A stretch of DNA of 54,083 nt from an uncultured Candidatus Saccharibacteria bacterium (GTDB lineage: Bacteria > Patescibacteriota > Saccharimonadia > Saccharimonadales > Saccharimonadaceae): contig CALKRM010000017.1 in the NCBI GenBank assembly GCA_937989565.1, positions 1 through 54,083 on the forward strand, given 5' to 3'. Positions within the stretch are counted from its first letter, which is position 1. Every line of letters begins with the position of its first letter. Of this stretch, positions 32,748 to 41,859 are shown one piece after another. Position numbers and translations under genes: made by a program. The notes below the pieces were generated by a model. It was not told where the DNA came from. It searched no databases and was given only the letters and a program-made list of their open reading frames with translations.

Positions 32748-33128
32748 TTAGTCGTCACTACTCATTTGCTTGACGACATCTATCAAATTCCGCGGTGTAA
32801 TGTCAGCCTTAATTAGATATCCGTCAACACGACTCATGACGGATTTTCGTGAAGCCTCATCCTGCTCAAAATTGGTCATAATCAGAATCTTACTATTCGG
32901 AACCAAATCGACATTATTATTTCTCAGTGCGTCTAAAATCTGGTCACCGCGTTGCTCTGGTAGCATCAAATCTAAGATTATCAAGTCAAAGTTCTGGTTG
33001 CGTGCCGCCACTAGCCCGTCATTCCCGTCAACCACCCACGTCACGTCATATCCCGCTTTTTGCAGACTTCTGACGTACATTTCGCCAATAAATCGGTCGT
33101 CTTCCACGCATAAAATTGTCTTTATCAT
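32748..33128 (-). CDS. Single-domain response regulator
   Basis: A 126-residue stand-alone CheY-like receiver. It has the acidic pair in LCVEDDRF, phosphoacceptor D53 in LIILDLMLP, Thr in ILIMTNF, and Lys in GYLIKADITP. With no output domain it must act by protein binding, as in CheY or Spo0F. It follows the histidine kinase gene at 33137 with 8 bases between, so they form a pair. It is a second, separate copy of the kinase-plus-receiver arrangement at 27887-30938. Confidence 0.93.
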   Translation of the reverse strand: MIKTILCVEDDRFIGEMYVRSLQKAGYDVTWVVDGNDGLVAARNQNFDLIILDLMLPEQRGDQILDALRNNNVDLVPNSKILIMTNFEQDEASRKSVMSRVDGYLIKADITPRNLIDVVKQMSSDD

Positions 33129-33136
33129 AATTCCTC

Positions 33137-34663
33137 CTAGCCCTTATACATAGCGTGATTTTTTATCCAGCCGCCGCCCTTTCGTATCAATTGATTATTC
33201 AGCTGCCCGTCTTCTAACAATTTATCTTTAACTGTAGCATAAATTGGCAAAGTGAACGAGAAAACTGAGCCTTCGTTTTCGCGGGATCGAGCGATTATCG
33301 AGCCGCCGTGAGATTCAACAAAGGCTTTGCAAATGTAAAGTCCAATTCCCGTCCCGGCGACGGCCTCGCGTGATCTGTGCGATCGATAGAACTTGTGGAA
33401 CAAATTGTCCACGACATTCGCCGGCATTCCAATTCCATTATCGGCGACAGACACTTCCACGAAGTCGCCCTTTTTCTCCGCGGAAACGGTTACGGACCCG
33501 CCCTCAAAACTGTATTTGATGGCATTGTCAATTAGATTACCAATCACTTCCCCGATACTTCCGTGATCAGCGGCTACTGTCGGCAGATCATCTGGAATAT
33601 TGACGCTGAGCATTCTGTGTTGAGTCGAGGCGCGAAGTTGCATATCATAGGCGATCGAGGCGTAAATATTAGCGACAGTGTCTTCCAGCAGATAGACCTT
33701 CAAGTGGTGTCTATCATATCTAGCAACGTTAAGAATATTGTCAATGTAGCTAGACAAGCGATTGGACGAAACCACCAACCTATCAAGAAGCTGCCTTTCG
33801 TCGCCCTGCAAGCGTCCAGCAAACTCTTCGTTGATAATATCCAGGTATCCACGAATAACTGTAATCGGTCCACGAAGTTCGTGGGCGGCAAATGAGATGA
33901 AATTGAGGTCCTCTTCTTCTGGCAAATATCCTTTAGACTTGTCGATGAGAAAAATGACAGTTTCAGCGGCGGCGCCTTTCTCAAATGAAGCCACGATATC
34001 AAAAATCCGCGTTTTTTGGATGATGTCGGGGTTGGTGCTAATGCGTTGCCAACGGCGCTCGGCTTTAATTTTCTCATTGGAGATTTCGTGAAGCCAATCG
34101 GAAATGCTCGGTTCGTTTAGAAAATCAAGCGCCAGAAAATCCTCACCTTTTGCGTTTCTGGAAATCGGGGCGGCGGAATTGGCGAAGATAATTTTCTGAT
34201 TAGAATTAAGAATCACGACGCCAGTGCTGGCTTGATTCAGAGCTTGAGTGAGCGGAATTTTTGGCTTGTCGTTGTCGCTAGCTGGTTTTTGCTCTGGCTG
34301 ATAATCGCCATAAATTGCCTGAAGCGCCGTCTTAAATCCGGTTTTTTCGTAGCGTTTATCGTTGGGATTTGGCGGAGTGTCGGTGGTCAGTTCGCCAATT
34401 TTATGAGAAAGTGCCGCCAGAATTTTATTAAGCGGTGCAGCGATGATTTTAACGATAGAAATTGAAAATAGGATTTGCAAAATAGCGGTAATTAAAATGA
34501 TAATCCAGAAATTTAGCTGGAATATGGAAATTGCCGTGAAGTGGAGTGCGATTCCCAGTCCTAATATGATGCAGGCGCTCGCCGACAGTAAGACTAATAT
34601 GACTTTTCGGTAGTAATATTGTTTGTACTCGCGCAAGGTTTTAGATGCCGGATCTATTGCCAT
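33137..34663 (-). CDS. Membrane sensor histidine kinase
   Basis: A 508-residue kinase with two N-terminal membrane helices (about residues 17-38 and 45-70), a PAS-like region (about 130-235; STGVVILNSNQKIIFANSA), and HisKA with the acceptor His in FISFAAHELRGPITVIRGYL. HATPase_c has EVIGNLIDNAIKYSFEGG, VADNGIGMP and VAGTGIGLYICKAFVE. I start it at the ATG at 34663, preceded by GGGGAAG; the frame continues 13 codons further up into the preceding gene. The real start overlaps the stop of the DUF3048 gene by 10 bases. The partner is the single-domain receiver directly downstream. Confidence 0.92.
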   Translation of the reverse strand: MAIDPASKTLREYKQYYYRKVILVLLSASACIILGLGIALHFTAISIFQLNFWIIILITAILQILFSISIVKIIAAPLNKILAALSHKIGELTTDTPPNPNDKRYEKTGFKTALQAIYGDYQPEQKPASDNDKPKIPLTQALNQASTGVVILNSNQKIIFANSAAPISRNAKGEDFLALDFLNEPSISDWLHEISNEKIKAERRWQRISTNPDIIQKTRIFDIVASFEKGAAAETVIFLIDKSKGYLPEEEDLNFISFAAHELRGPITVIRGYLDIINEEFAGRLQGDERQLLDRLVVSSNRLSSYIDNILNVARYDRHHLKVYLLEDTVANIYASIAYDMQLRASTQHRMLSVNIPDDLPTVAADHGSIGEVIGNLIDNAIKYSFEGGSVTVSAEKKGDFVEVSVADNGIGMPANVVDNLFHKFYRSHRSREAVAGTGIGLYICKAFVESHGGSIIARSRENEGSVFSFTLPIYATVKDKLLEDGQLNNQLIRKGGGWIKNHAMYKG

Positions 34664-35760
34664 GAAACACTTCCCCTTCCTGGTGTGAAGGCTGCAATCC
34701 ATGTTTGTCCGCGATTTAAGGCGATGTCTTTTCTGGATTCGTCTGTCAATTTAAGCGGCGAATTTATGTCCGCTTTTGACCAAGTGGCGGTGGCGACTGT
34801 GCCGTTTTGGAAAATGTAAGCTTTGCCGGATCCTGTCGTTTTGACATCTTCGTAGCCATCGTAATTTTGAGTCCGAGCTTCAACGCCAACTTCCATAGCT
34901 ACGACAGTATTTGGGGCAATTTGCCCATCTTCCCTATCGGCATGTGGCGCGCCAGCCATGCTCCTGAGGTAAGAATTCGACGCCTTGTCGTAAGCGTATG
35001 AGGTGTTGTAGAGTGAGCCGCTGAGGTTTATGCTTACAGATGTGGCGTTTGGCGATTCGACGGGCTTGCCGTCTGCTCGCGCGAAGCTGGTGAATTCGGA
35101 ATTGTTATAGCCTTTTGCGCTGTTCAATTGGTCAAGCTTCTCTCCTGAGGTGTAAACGTTGTGTGGCGCGTAGCGGTCGCGAGATCGCCAATATGATCCG
35201 TCGTTAAAGAACTGATCGATGTCGCGATAATTGCCGTTTCTGACTTGAGATAAAGCGTTGGGACTTCCGCCAACGTGCGCGATTGATGCTTGATATGGCG
35301 CCGCCCAGCTCAAATAGTACAATCTTAAGCTTCGCACTGGACCGATTAGCGCCGGCTTTTCTCCCTGATACAGAGCCAAAAACCTAGTAATTCCGCCCTC
35401 CGCCACGGCTTCGTAAACCACGCCAGCTTTCTTCAGTCCTGACTGCGGTCTGGCGGCTGGACTATTCTCAATCATCACGCCAGTTACGGGCAACTTTGCG
35501 GCGGCCTCGTTCGCGATTTCCACGCCAGTCAGCGGCGAATAAAACTTCTTCGGTGCGGGTTTTTTAGTCGGCAATTTCAGTTCCACGCTAGCGGTCTGCT
35601 CGTATTTTATGGAGTGAATTGCAATTATGAAAACTCCAGCAATAACCATCGCGCTCACCACGAGTACGATTGCCAGAATATGCTTTTTTACCCATTCTTT
35701 GAACGACTCCCAACGAGCGTTCTTTTTTTGTCCTGATTTATCTATTTTTTCAACATTCAT
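34654..35760 (-). CDS. DUF3048 (YerB-like) membrane-anchored protein
   Basis: A 368-residue protein with one N-terminal membrane helix (about residues 29-50, ILAIVLVVSAMVIAGVFIIA) and an extracytoplasmic DUF3048 domain. Typical phrases are SPLTGVEIANEAAAKLPVTG, MIENSPAARPQSGL, YEAVAEGGITRFLALYQ and RSLRLYYLSWA. Bacillus YerB is a lipoprotein; here a plain helix replaces the lipobox. Function is unknown, with cell-surface location inferred. A TGCTATACT box 10 bases before the ATG suggests a leaderless transcript. It overlaps the histidine kinase start, so the two may be co-expressed. Confidence 0.9.
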   Translation of the reverse strand: MNVEKIDKSGQKKNARWESFKEWVKKHILAIVLVVSAMVIAGVFIIAIHSIKYEQTASVELKLPTKKPAPKKFYSPLTGVEIANEAAAKLPVTGVMIENSPAARPQSGLKKAGVVYEAVAEGGITRFLALYQGEKPALIGPVRSLRLYYLSWAAPYQASIAHVGGSPNALSQVRNGNYRDIDQFFNDGSYWRSRDRYAPHNVYTSGEKLDQLNSAKGYNNSEFTSFARADGKPVESPNATSVSINLSGSLYNTSYAYDKASNSYLRSMAGAPHADREDGQIAPNTVVAMEVGVEARTQNYDGYEDVKTTGSGKAYIFQNGTVATATWSKADINSPLKLTDESRKDIALNRGQTWIAAFTPGRGSVSWQ

Positions 35761-35798
35761 GCTTATGCTTAGTATAGCATTTTCGGCGCACGAATAAA

Positions 35799-37244
35799 CT
35801 ATTTTTGTAGATAATTATCGATTCTTTGCAGAGTTTTTTCCTTGCCAATTAGCGCCAGCGTGTCGTTAAGTTGCGGACTAAACGGCGCCCACGTTGTCAC
35901 AATTCTCACTAGACTAAACAAAATTCCCGGCTTCTGCCCCGTCGTTTCCAGTAATTCATTAAGGCAATTCTGAATTGTTTCTGGCGTCCAATCTGTAATT
36001 TTCTCGAATTCTTGGCGAGCAATTGACAATAACTCTCGTCGTTCGTCGTCGGTTAATTTGCGAAGTTGCTTATTTCCATCAATCAATTCCGTGTCAATTT
36101 CAGGCTCAACAAAGAAATAACTTGTTAATTTTGGCAAATCTTGCAATGTCTTCAAGCGATCTTGTGCCAATTCCAGAACGCGCTTTTTATACGATTCGTC
36201 GGCGTTTTTGGCTTCTCCGCCCCAGAACGGTTGGCAGCGAGAATAAAGATCGTCCAGGCTAAGCGAGCGAATCCATTGACCGTTCAGCCAAATAAGTCGT
36301 TGTTCGTCAAATCGCGCGCCAGATTTTTGAACTCGATCAAGCGAGAACTTTTCAATCAGCTCAGCTTTACTGAAAATTTCCTGCTCCGTGCCGTCATTCC
36401 AGCCAAGTTGCGCTAAGAAATTAAGCATCGCTTCTGGTAAAATTCCCTCTGATCGATATTCAGTTACGCTTTTAGCGCCGTCACGCTTGCCAAGTTTTTT
36501 ATTTCCCGATGGCGCCATAATATGTGGCACGTGCGCCAAAATCGGCGGCGTAATTTTAAGCGCTTCGTAAAGCGATAGGTATTTAGGCGTACTGGCAATA
36601 TATTCCGAGCCGCGAATCACGTGTGTGACTTGCATTTCGAAATCGTCAATGATGTGCGCAAAATTGTAGGTTGGCAGACCATCTGCTTTGATCAAAATAA
36701 AATCGTCCAAAGCTTCTGGGCCAGCCGACAACTCACCCATAACGGCGTCCTTCCAAGAATATCGCTTAATTTCCGGAACTTTGAAGCGTAGCGGCATTCC
36801 AAGTTGCCACTCTGGCGGATTTTCTGGACGATGGTCGCGATATAAAAATGCTCGTTTTTCAGCCTTGGCTTTGTCGCGGAAAACTTGCACTTCTTCAGGC
36901 GTGTACGGATCGGCGTAAGCTAGCCCTTCGCTAATCATTTTCTTTGCCCACTTTATGTAAATATCGCGGCGATCTGTTTGGTGATATGGGCCAAAATTGC
37001 CAGACTCTTCTTTTGGATTGTTAAGAGTTGGTCCTTCATCCCAATTTAGTCCTAGCCAATTTAAGGTTTCCAAAATCATTTCTTCCGCGCCTTCAACGAA
37101 CCGAGCTTGGTCCGTGTCTTCAATGCGTAAGATGAAATCTCCCTGATGCGCCCTGGCAACAAGGTATGTGTATAGCGCGGTACGAACGTTGCCTAAGTGA
37201 ATATAGCCAGTCGGACTTGGCGCAAAACGAGTTCTAATAGTCAT
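35799..37244 (-). CDS. gltX: Glutamyl-tRNA synthetase
   Basis: A 481-residue class I synthetase that charges tRNA-Glu, and possibly tRNA-Gln with later amidation. HIGH-type motif: APSPTGYIHLGNVRTAL. KMSKS-type motif: KKLGKRDGAKSV, in which Gly replaces the usual Ser. Other blocks are RIEDTDQARFVEGAEE and LPTYNFAHIIDDFEMQVTHV. The C-terminal helical anticodon domain is complete. A TGCTATAAT box 8 bases before the ATG gives a leaderless mRNA. A cognate tRNA-Glu gene is in the window at 31056. Confidence 0.97.
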   Translation of the reverse strand: MTIRTRFAPSPTGYIHLGNVRTALYTYLVARAHQGDFILRIEDTDQARFVEGAEEMILETLNWLGLNWDEGPTLNNPKEESGNFGPYHQTDRRDIYIKWAKKMISEGLAYADPYTPEEVQVFRDKAKAEKRAFLYRDHRPENPPEWQLGMPLRFKVPEIKRYSWKDAVMGELSAGPEALDDFILIKADGLPTYNFAHIIDDFEMQVTHVIRGSEYIASTPKYLSLYEALKITPPILAHVPHIMAPSGNKKLGKRDGAKSVTEYRSEGILPEAMLNFLAQLGWNDGTEQEIFSKAELIEKFSLDRVQKSGARFDEQRLIWLNGQWIRSLSLDDLYSRCQPFWGGEAKNADESYKKRVLELAQDRLKTLQDLPKLTSYFFVEPEIDTELIDGNKQLRKLTDDERRELLSIARQEFEKITDWTPETIQNCLNELLETTGQKPGILFSLVRIVTTWAPFSPQLNDTLALIGKEKTLQRIDNYLQK

Positions 37245-37273
37245 GAATAAATTATAGCACGTTATCTGATGAG

Positions 37274-38296
37274 TTACAGGCTAGTGGCAATTTTTTCAAT
37301 TTGGCTGCTTGAGAGGTTCGCGTCGCCGCTGATTTGATATAGGATTCCGCCGTTTACCCAAGCCGCTTCTTTCCCGCCGCTGTAAATTGTCAATCCGTCG
37401 ATCATTGTAGTGTTTGGATTCTTGTGTTTTTCAGAGAAAAATTCTTTCACTGCTGACGAATTCCAGCCGCTTTTTTGCTGGGTTATGGTGTACCCTGAAC
37501 TTCCGTCGGCGTAGGCGTATTTCATAGAGACTTCGCCTGACTTGAATTTGATAGGTCCATTCAGCGCGTAGCCGTCTGGCTTGTAGCCTGGATATTTGGC
37601 ATCAATTCCTGATTGAACTGCTGCCATTTTTATGGAGATATTTGGCATGCTCAGGTATGTTAAATAGCCACCGAGTAGCATCACCGCAAAACCAACAGAA
37701 AACGTGTTTAGCCAACGTAATGCGCCGCCCTTTTTCTGGCGTCGACGTGCTTTTTTATTGCTGATAATCTCATTCGATAAAGCTTTCTCAATCGCTTCGT
37801 TTTTCAATTGGTGAGCGGTTTTTACGACTGGCTTTTCTATTTTTTGCGGAGCGACGGCGACAAGCGGATTGTTATTCATAGCCAGAGACTGGCGTTCTTT
37901 TCGCAATTTAGTGTTGACGCTAAGAGGTCTTTGTTGAGCGCGACGAGTAACGGGGTGAGTCTCGGCTGGGCGGTTAATAGCAATTTTCTGAGGGGCTGGC
38001 TTGCTGACAATTGACGTAGAAAACTTCTTCACGGCGACATGTTGCTTCACGTCGACGCGAGCTTTCTGGGGTTTGGCAGCCAATGGCGTACGCTGCGGCA
38101 TTTTAACGTGCCGACGATTCAATGTGCTGGATTTTTGAACGTGTGCGGCGTGAATATTTGATACAGATGTACCGCGCCTACCGATTGATTGCTCTTTTTT
38201 TATCTCAGTTTCTTTCACGTCAATATTATCCATCACCATTCCGGTAATAGTGTTGTAAGCTCGTCCATTGATAACCACGTAGTTTTTACTTGCCAT
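37274..38296 (-). CDS. Single-span membrane protein, DUF4367-like C-terminus
   Basis: A 340-residue protein. The first ~185 residues are basic and low in hydrophobicity (many K, R, Q, T, A) and start MASKNYVVINGRAYNTITG. One membrane helix (about residues 197-215, FSVGFAVMLLGGYLTYLSM) follows a KKARRRQKKGG stop sequence. The C-terminal domain (about 225-340), with GYALNGPIKFKSGEVSMKY and EAAWVNGGILYQISGDANLS, resembles DUF4367/anti-sigma-type outer domains. Function is unknown; an envelope regulator is one possibility. A GGGGG Shine-Dalgarno precedes the ATG and a TATAAT lies about 30 bases upstream. Confidence 0.65.
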   Translation of the reverse strand: MASKNYVVINGRAYNTITGMVMDNIDVKETEIKKEQSIGRRGTSVSNIHAAHVQKSSTLNRRHVKMPQRTPLAAKPQKARVDVKQHVAVKKFSTSIVSKPAPQKIAINRPAETHPVTRRAQQRPLSVNTKLRKERQSLAMNNNPLVAVAPQKIEKPVVKTAHQLKNEAIEKALSNEIISNKKARRRQKKGGALRWLNTFSVGFAVMLLGGYLTYLSMPNISIKMAAVQSGIDAKYPGYKPDGYALNGPIKFKSGEVSMKYAYADGSSGYTITQQKSGWNSSAVKEFFSEKHKNPNTTMIDGLTIYSGGKEAAWVNGGILYQISGDANLSSSQIEKIATSL

Positions 38297-38385
38297 TAAT
38301 CCCCCTAATGTTTATTCCTATATATTATAGTACAAATCGCCTAAGGTTTTTTCAAGTGTAAAAACATGTTATAATTTCCATAATT

Positions 38386-39882
38386 ATGTACCAGAAAAAG
38401 AATCGCACTAAAGAGCTCGCGCGGCGGACCTTTGTGTACACGCTGATGACATTATCACTTATAATTCTTCTTACGTTTTTGACGTTTAGAATGCTCGGCT
38501 ATACGTTTGATCCAAACACGAAAGAATTGCAACAAACTGGACTTGTCCAATATGAATCACATCCTGGCGGGGCGTTGGTTTATGTTGACGATATGGAGCT
38601 GCGCCGCACTCCAACGAAAAGCACTGTTCTTCCTGGCAAGCACACTTTTTCGATGAAATTGGATAAATACGAACCGTGGCAAAAAACGTTGAATATCAAG
38701 TCCGATACCGTTACGAATTTGAATTACGCCAGATTGATTCCGACAAAACGCGAAACTACCGAGGTAAAAACGTTTGACTCATTACAATCTGTTTCTCTGT
38801 CGCCAGCTGGTAATTTCTTGATGGGATTTGGCGTTAAAGATAAAACTCCGATTTTGACAATTGGCGACATTCGCGACACGAACAAAGATAAGGAAAAATT
38901 CACGGAACACGCATTAAGCACGAGCGTTTTGGCTGGCTATTCCCTGTCTTCTGACAATCATACGTTTACTGTGTCGGAGTGGGACCGCGATTCTCGTTAC
39001 GCGCTAGTGAAACATTCGTATCCAACGGAAAATAATGCTACGGGCGTGCAGTGGTTGGTTTTTGATAGAGAAAATCCAGAGAAAATTATTGACGTAACGG
39101 CGATGACCGGTTTTGGAATTAAGCAAATCGGCTTTGCGGGGACTGGCGCGCACACGGCTTACGCCTTGCAGGAAACTGGCGAATTGAGACGAGTTGATCT
39201 TGATAGCTCGACAATTTCCAGCCCAATCTTGACTGGCGTCGAATCTTTCAAGCTTTACGGCGACGATCGTTTGTCTTATGTGGCTGTTATTGACGGTAAA
39301 AAAGTGGCAGGAATTTGGAAGCGAGATTGGAAAGAGCCGTTTGTGATTGGCACTTTTGCTACTAATTCGACTCCGGTAATTCGAATTTCTCGCTATTTCA
39401 ATAAAGACACCGTAGTCTTGACTGATGGCAAAAATATGACAATTTATAGAGGCGACATTTCGGATTCTAAAGACCGCCAAAAAGAGTTCTTGAAAACGGC
39501 GAAGATTATTAAGACTGATAATGCGATTACGAACATAACGGTGGACAATGCTGGGCGGTTTATCGTGGCGCAAAGCGGTGCGACATTGCAGACTTATGAT
39601 TTGGAGCGTAAAGAATTGTCGAGCGCGTTTAATATCGGTGTGGCACAGGAAGTGAAGTGGCTTGACAATTTCTATATCCGTAGCGTTTCTGCGTCAGGAA
39701 AAATGGAGATTCGCGAGTTTGACGGCACGAACGCTCATACGTTGATAAGCGTTAAGCCTGGTTTGGATTCTGTTTTGTCTTCGAATCAGCGATACGTTTA
39801 CGGATTGACGACCAACGCTTCTGGAAAAATTGTCCTGAGTAAAATGAATATGGACAATGGTTCGATTGGGCTGTTCAATTAA
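38386..39882 (+). CDS. PEGA-domain envelope protein with beta-propeller-like region
   Basis: A 498-residue protein with one N-terminal membrane helix (about residues 17-38). A PEGA domain (about 55-105: GGALVYVDDMELRRTPTKST, PGKHTFSMKLDKYEPWQ) is followed by a long repetitive beta-rich part resembling a propeller (for example SVSLSPAGNFLMGFGVKDK; ITNITVDNAGRFIVAQSG). It should face outside the cell. PEGA proteins are surface-associated with no known enzyme activity. A TGTTATAAT box lies about 12 bases before the ATG. It converges on the sortase gene with an 8-base gap. Confidence 0.8.
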   Translation: MYQKKNRTKELARRTFVYTLMTLSLIILLTFLTFRMLGYTFDPNTKELQQTGLVQYESHPGGALVYVDDMELRRTPTKSTVLPGKHTFSMKLDKYEPWQKTLNIKSDTVTNLNYARLIPTKRETTEVKTFDSLQSVSLSPAGNFLMGFGVKDKTPILTIGDIRDTNKDKEKFTEHALSTSVLAGYSLSSDNHTFTVSEWDRDSRYALVKHSYPTENNATGVQWLVFDRENPEKIIDVTAMTGFGIKQIGFAGTGAHTAYALQETGELRRVDLDSSTISSPILTGVESFKLYGDDRLSYVAVIDGKKVAGIWKRDWKEPFVIGTFATNSTPVIRISRYFNKDTVVLTDGKNMTIYRGDISDSKDRQKEFLKTAKIIKTDNAITNITVDNAGRFIVAQSGATLQTYDLERKELSSAFNIGVAQEVKWLDNFYIRSVSASGKMEIREFDGTNAHTLISVKPGLDSVLSSNQRYVYGLTTNASGKIVLSKMNMDNGSIGLFN

Positions 39883-39890
39883 TAGATAAT

Positions 39891-41306
39891 TTATCGACCA
39901 CCGAATAACTTCTCAAGCAAAGTCGGCTCGGGTTTTCCTGGGATATTTGAGTTGTTGCTTTGCTGCTGATTCGAGCTGGATTCTGACGTCGCAGTGGCTT
40001 TGCTTGGGTCTGGACTGATCTGTTCTGCAAAGATAAGAAGCCGCTTCTCTGCGGTTCCCAAAGGTACGCAACTTACGAGCGTCAGCATTGGCTTATCTGT
40101 ATTAATCTGAACTTTTGAGACCTCGGTTGGCATAACAACTTCTGTTGAGGTTATTTTATAAGTGTAGCGTTTCCTGTTGTAATTCATGTAAATAATGTCG
40201 CCCTTGACCAGCTTTTCATTCTGAGCAAAGACGAATTTATAATCGCCACCAGCAAAAGCGTCGTTACTGGAGTGGGCGGCAAATACGGCATTTCCGACTT
40301 CGCCTGGCACGGCACTGGCGCCAGGAATTGAAAAGTGAGCTACTCCCTTCTCCATGGCTTTTGATTGCGATTTCGTATCACTAGCGGCGCCGTAAATAAC
40401 TGGCGCGTCAACGTTAATCTTTGGGATGATAATCCTAGGTTCTGGTCCGACAGTTACGTCGGTGGAAGCGTCAACGATGATGTTTTGCGGGTTGATTGCG
40501 CCAGGTGTTGTATAGGCTGCGACTGCGCCGAAAATAATGCGGTTATATTGCAAAAACATGAAGACTAATAGCACCGATAATCCAGCAATCGCCGGAACGA
40601 AATGTCGAGATTTTTTCACTTTATTTGCGGAGTCGCGAACCTTTTGCTGAATTTGACTGCGAAGTTCTTTTATGGCTGCTTTTTGTGGGTCCAGGGGCTC
40701 ATCTTCGCTGATTACTGGCGTGATATTCTGATTTTCCTTCGTTAATCGAGAAATTTCACGGTTTTTTGCCGCGATGTCGCCAGCATAGTAACGCTCGTAA
40801 TACATCTGATAATATTTCTGCCAAGCGCTGTGGTATTGCTTCCATTGGTCGGCTGAAACTTGAGTGTGGATGGTTGAATTTTGAGTTTGAGCGGTTTGGT
40901 TTGCGGAAGCGGAATTGCTAATTTGTGGCTTTGGCTGAATCCGGGTTTGGGCAATCGGCGCCGTCCGCATAGCGTGATTGACAGAATCTTTTTTTAGATC
41001 TGGCTGTGGTGCTGTTGAAGCTTGCTGAGGTTTGGCTATTTGCGCTTTGGGCTGTTCTGATCGGACTTCGGGCTTTGGCTGTGATTGATTGGAAAATGGT
41101 TGCGTCTGAGGCTTTTCTGGCGCAGAATTCTGTCCTTCTGATCTGGAATAAATAGCGTCAAGTTGCCCACGAATAACATCAGCAGCGGCATTTCGTGAGG
41201 CTGCTGAGTCGCGAGTTGGCGGCGTGAGAGATCGGCGCTGATCTGATACCGGCATGCCCACTCGACCGTTTGATTGATCATCCGTCGGATACATAACTTC
41301 TTTCAT
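39891..41306 (-). CDS. Class E-type sortase with long N-terminal extension
   Basis: A 471-residue protein. Residues 1-235 are a Gln/Pro/Ser-rich cytoplasmic extension, one membrane helix follows at about 239-258, and the sortase domain fills about 280-435. The catalytic triad is visible: H345 in FAAHSSNDAF, C413 in TLVSCVPLG and R422 in TAEKRLLIFA. A low-complexity tail follows. Sortases attach surface proteins or assemble pili by transpeptidation; no clear sorting-signal substrate is in the window. The large disordered N-terminus is unusual for sortases, usually about 200-350 residues. Confidence 0.92.
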   Translation of the reverse strand: MKEVMYPTDDQSNGRVGMPVSDQRRSLTPPTRDSAASRNAAADVIRGQLDAIYSRSEGQNSAPEKPQTQPFSNQSQPKPEVRSEQPKAQIAKPQQASTAPQPDLKKDSVNHAMRTAPIAQTRIQPKPQISNSASANQTAQTQNSTIHTQVSADQWKQYHSAWQKYYQMYYERYYAGDIAAKNREISRLTKENQNITPVISEDEPLDPQKAAIKELRSQIQQKVRDSANKVKKSRHFVPAIAGLSVLLVFMFLQYNRIIFGAVAAYTTPGAINPQNIIVDASTDVTVGPEPRIIIPKINVDAPVIYGAASDTKSQSKAMEKGVAHFSIPGASAVPGEVGNAVFAAHSSNDAFAGGDYKFVFAQNEKLVKGDIIYMNYNRKRYTYKITSTEVVMPTEVSKVQINTDKPMLTLVSCVPLGTAEKRLLIFAEQISPDPSKATATSESSSNQQQSNNSNIPGKPEPTLLEKLFGGR

Positions 41307-41340
41307 TATACGTCAAATTGATATCAAATAAAAGTCGTGC

Positions 41341-41369
41341 TTGTGAGAAATTGCTGGTTGTGTTACAAT
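41341..41369 (+). promoter_or_regulatory. tRNA-Leu promoter
   Basis: TTGTGA (41341-41346), 17 bases, TACAAT (41364-41369), placing the start about 20 bases before the mature tRNA. Confidence 0.65.
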
Positions 41370-41397
41370 CATACGGTAGCTTGGAGCGTTCTCTTGT

Positions 41398-41484
41398 GCC
41401 GCGGTGGCGGAATTGGTAGACGCGCTAGACTCAAAATCTGGTGAGCAATAGCTCGTGCCGGTTCAAGTCCGGCCCGCGGTACCA
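41398..41484 (+). tRNA. tRNA-Leu(CAA)
   Basis: Class II tRNA: acceptor GCCGCGG/CCGCGGT, D arm with GGTAGA, anticodon arm CTAGA-CTCAAAA-TCTGG with anticodon CAA reading TTG, long variable arm GAGC-AATA-GCTC, T arm GCCGG-TTCAAGT-CCGGC, and encoded CCA at 41482-41484. Confidence 0.97.
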
Positions 41485-41502
41485 GAGACAGCTTCAGGTG
41501 AT

Positions 41503-41527
41503 AATCGTCCATTTTGGGCGATTTTTT
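41503..41527 (+). terminator. Terminator after tRNA-Leu
   Basis: AATCGTCC (41503-41510) pairs with GGGCGATT (41516-41523; one T:G), followed by TTTT. Confidence 0.8.
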
Positions 41528-41531
41528 ATGC

Positions 41532-41607
41532 AAAGAAAACAGCCCGCGCAGAAAGGCGCTACGCCGAGGCTTTATAGCCTTCCAGGCGAGCTGTCTTCTG
41601 GCGGGCT
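41532..41607 (-). terminator. Branched 3' element and terminator of the small membrane-protein gene
   Basis: On the minus strand AGCCCGC-CAGAA pairs with TTCTG-C-GCGGGCT (12 bp with a one-base internal loop). Inside are CGCC/GGCG enclosing AGGCT-ATAA-AGCCT, and an alternative GGCG-TAG-CGCC. It begins four bases after the stop codon and is followed by GTTTTCTTT. It is much larger than a plain terminator. Confidence 0.6.
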
Positions 41608-41610
41608 TCA

Positions 41611-41859
41611 TTAGGCCGCCCGGCGGCAACCACTATCACAGTGGCGATAGTGGTCGATTAATGCAGTCAATATAGCGCAAGCCAATAAGGACCCGACTAC
41701 TACGCTGCACTTAATCGCAGTTCTCACGGGAATAAATCCCGTGATAGCCGAAAACATAATACAAGGCGCCACAGCAATCACAACTGTAATTACTGTAACG
41801 ATGGTCATAGGAAGGATTAGAGACAACACCTCCCCTATGCTAGCGATAATGCGACGCAT
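41611..41859 (-). CDS. Small two-helix membrane protein with leader-type promoter
   Basis: An 82-residue protein starting MRRIIASIGEV. It has two membrane helices (about residues 8-40, VLSLILPMTIVTVITVVIAV, and 48-68) and a short Cys-containing C-terminus (HCDSGCRRAA). I chose the ATG at 41859 because a near-perfect Shine-Dalgarno site (AAAGGAGGTGA) precedes it; the longer open frame would run into the promoter. Family unknown. It shares promoter and leader start with the orphan genes at 23301 and 24146, and like them carries a structured 3' end, so the three look co-regulated. Confidence 0.7.
   Translation of the reverse strand: MRRIIASIGEVLSLILPMTIVTVITVVIAVAPCIMFSAITGFIPVRTAIKCSVVVGSLLACAILTALIDHYRHCDSGCRRAA

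Noticed and set aside
41369..41629. Minus-strand frame with an AGLEPARAIAHQILSLAR-like peptide
   Set aside because: It is the antisense of the tRNA-Leu gene at 41398-41484; this peptide is a well-known false translation of tRNA genes.
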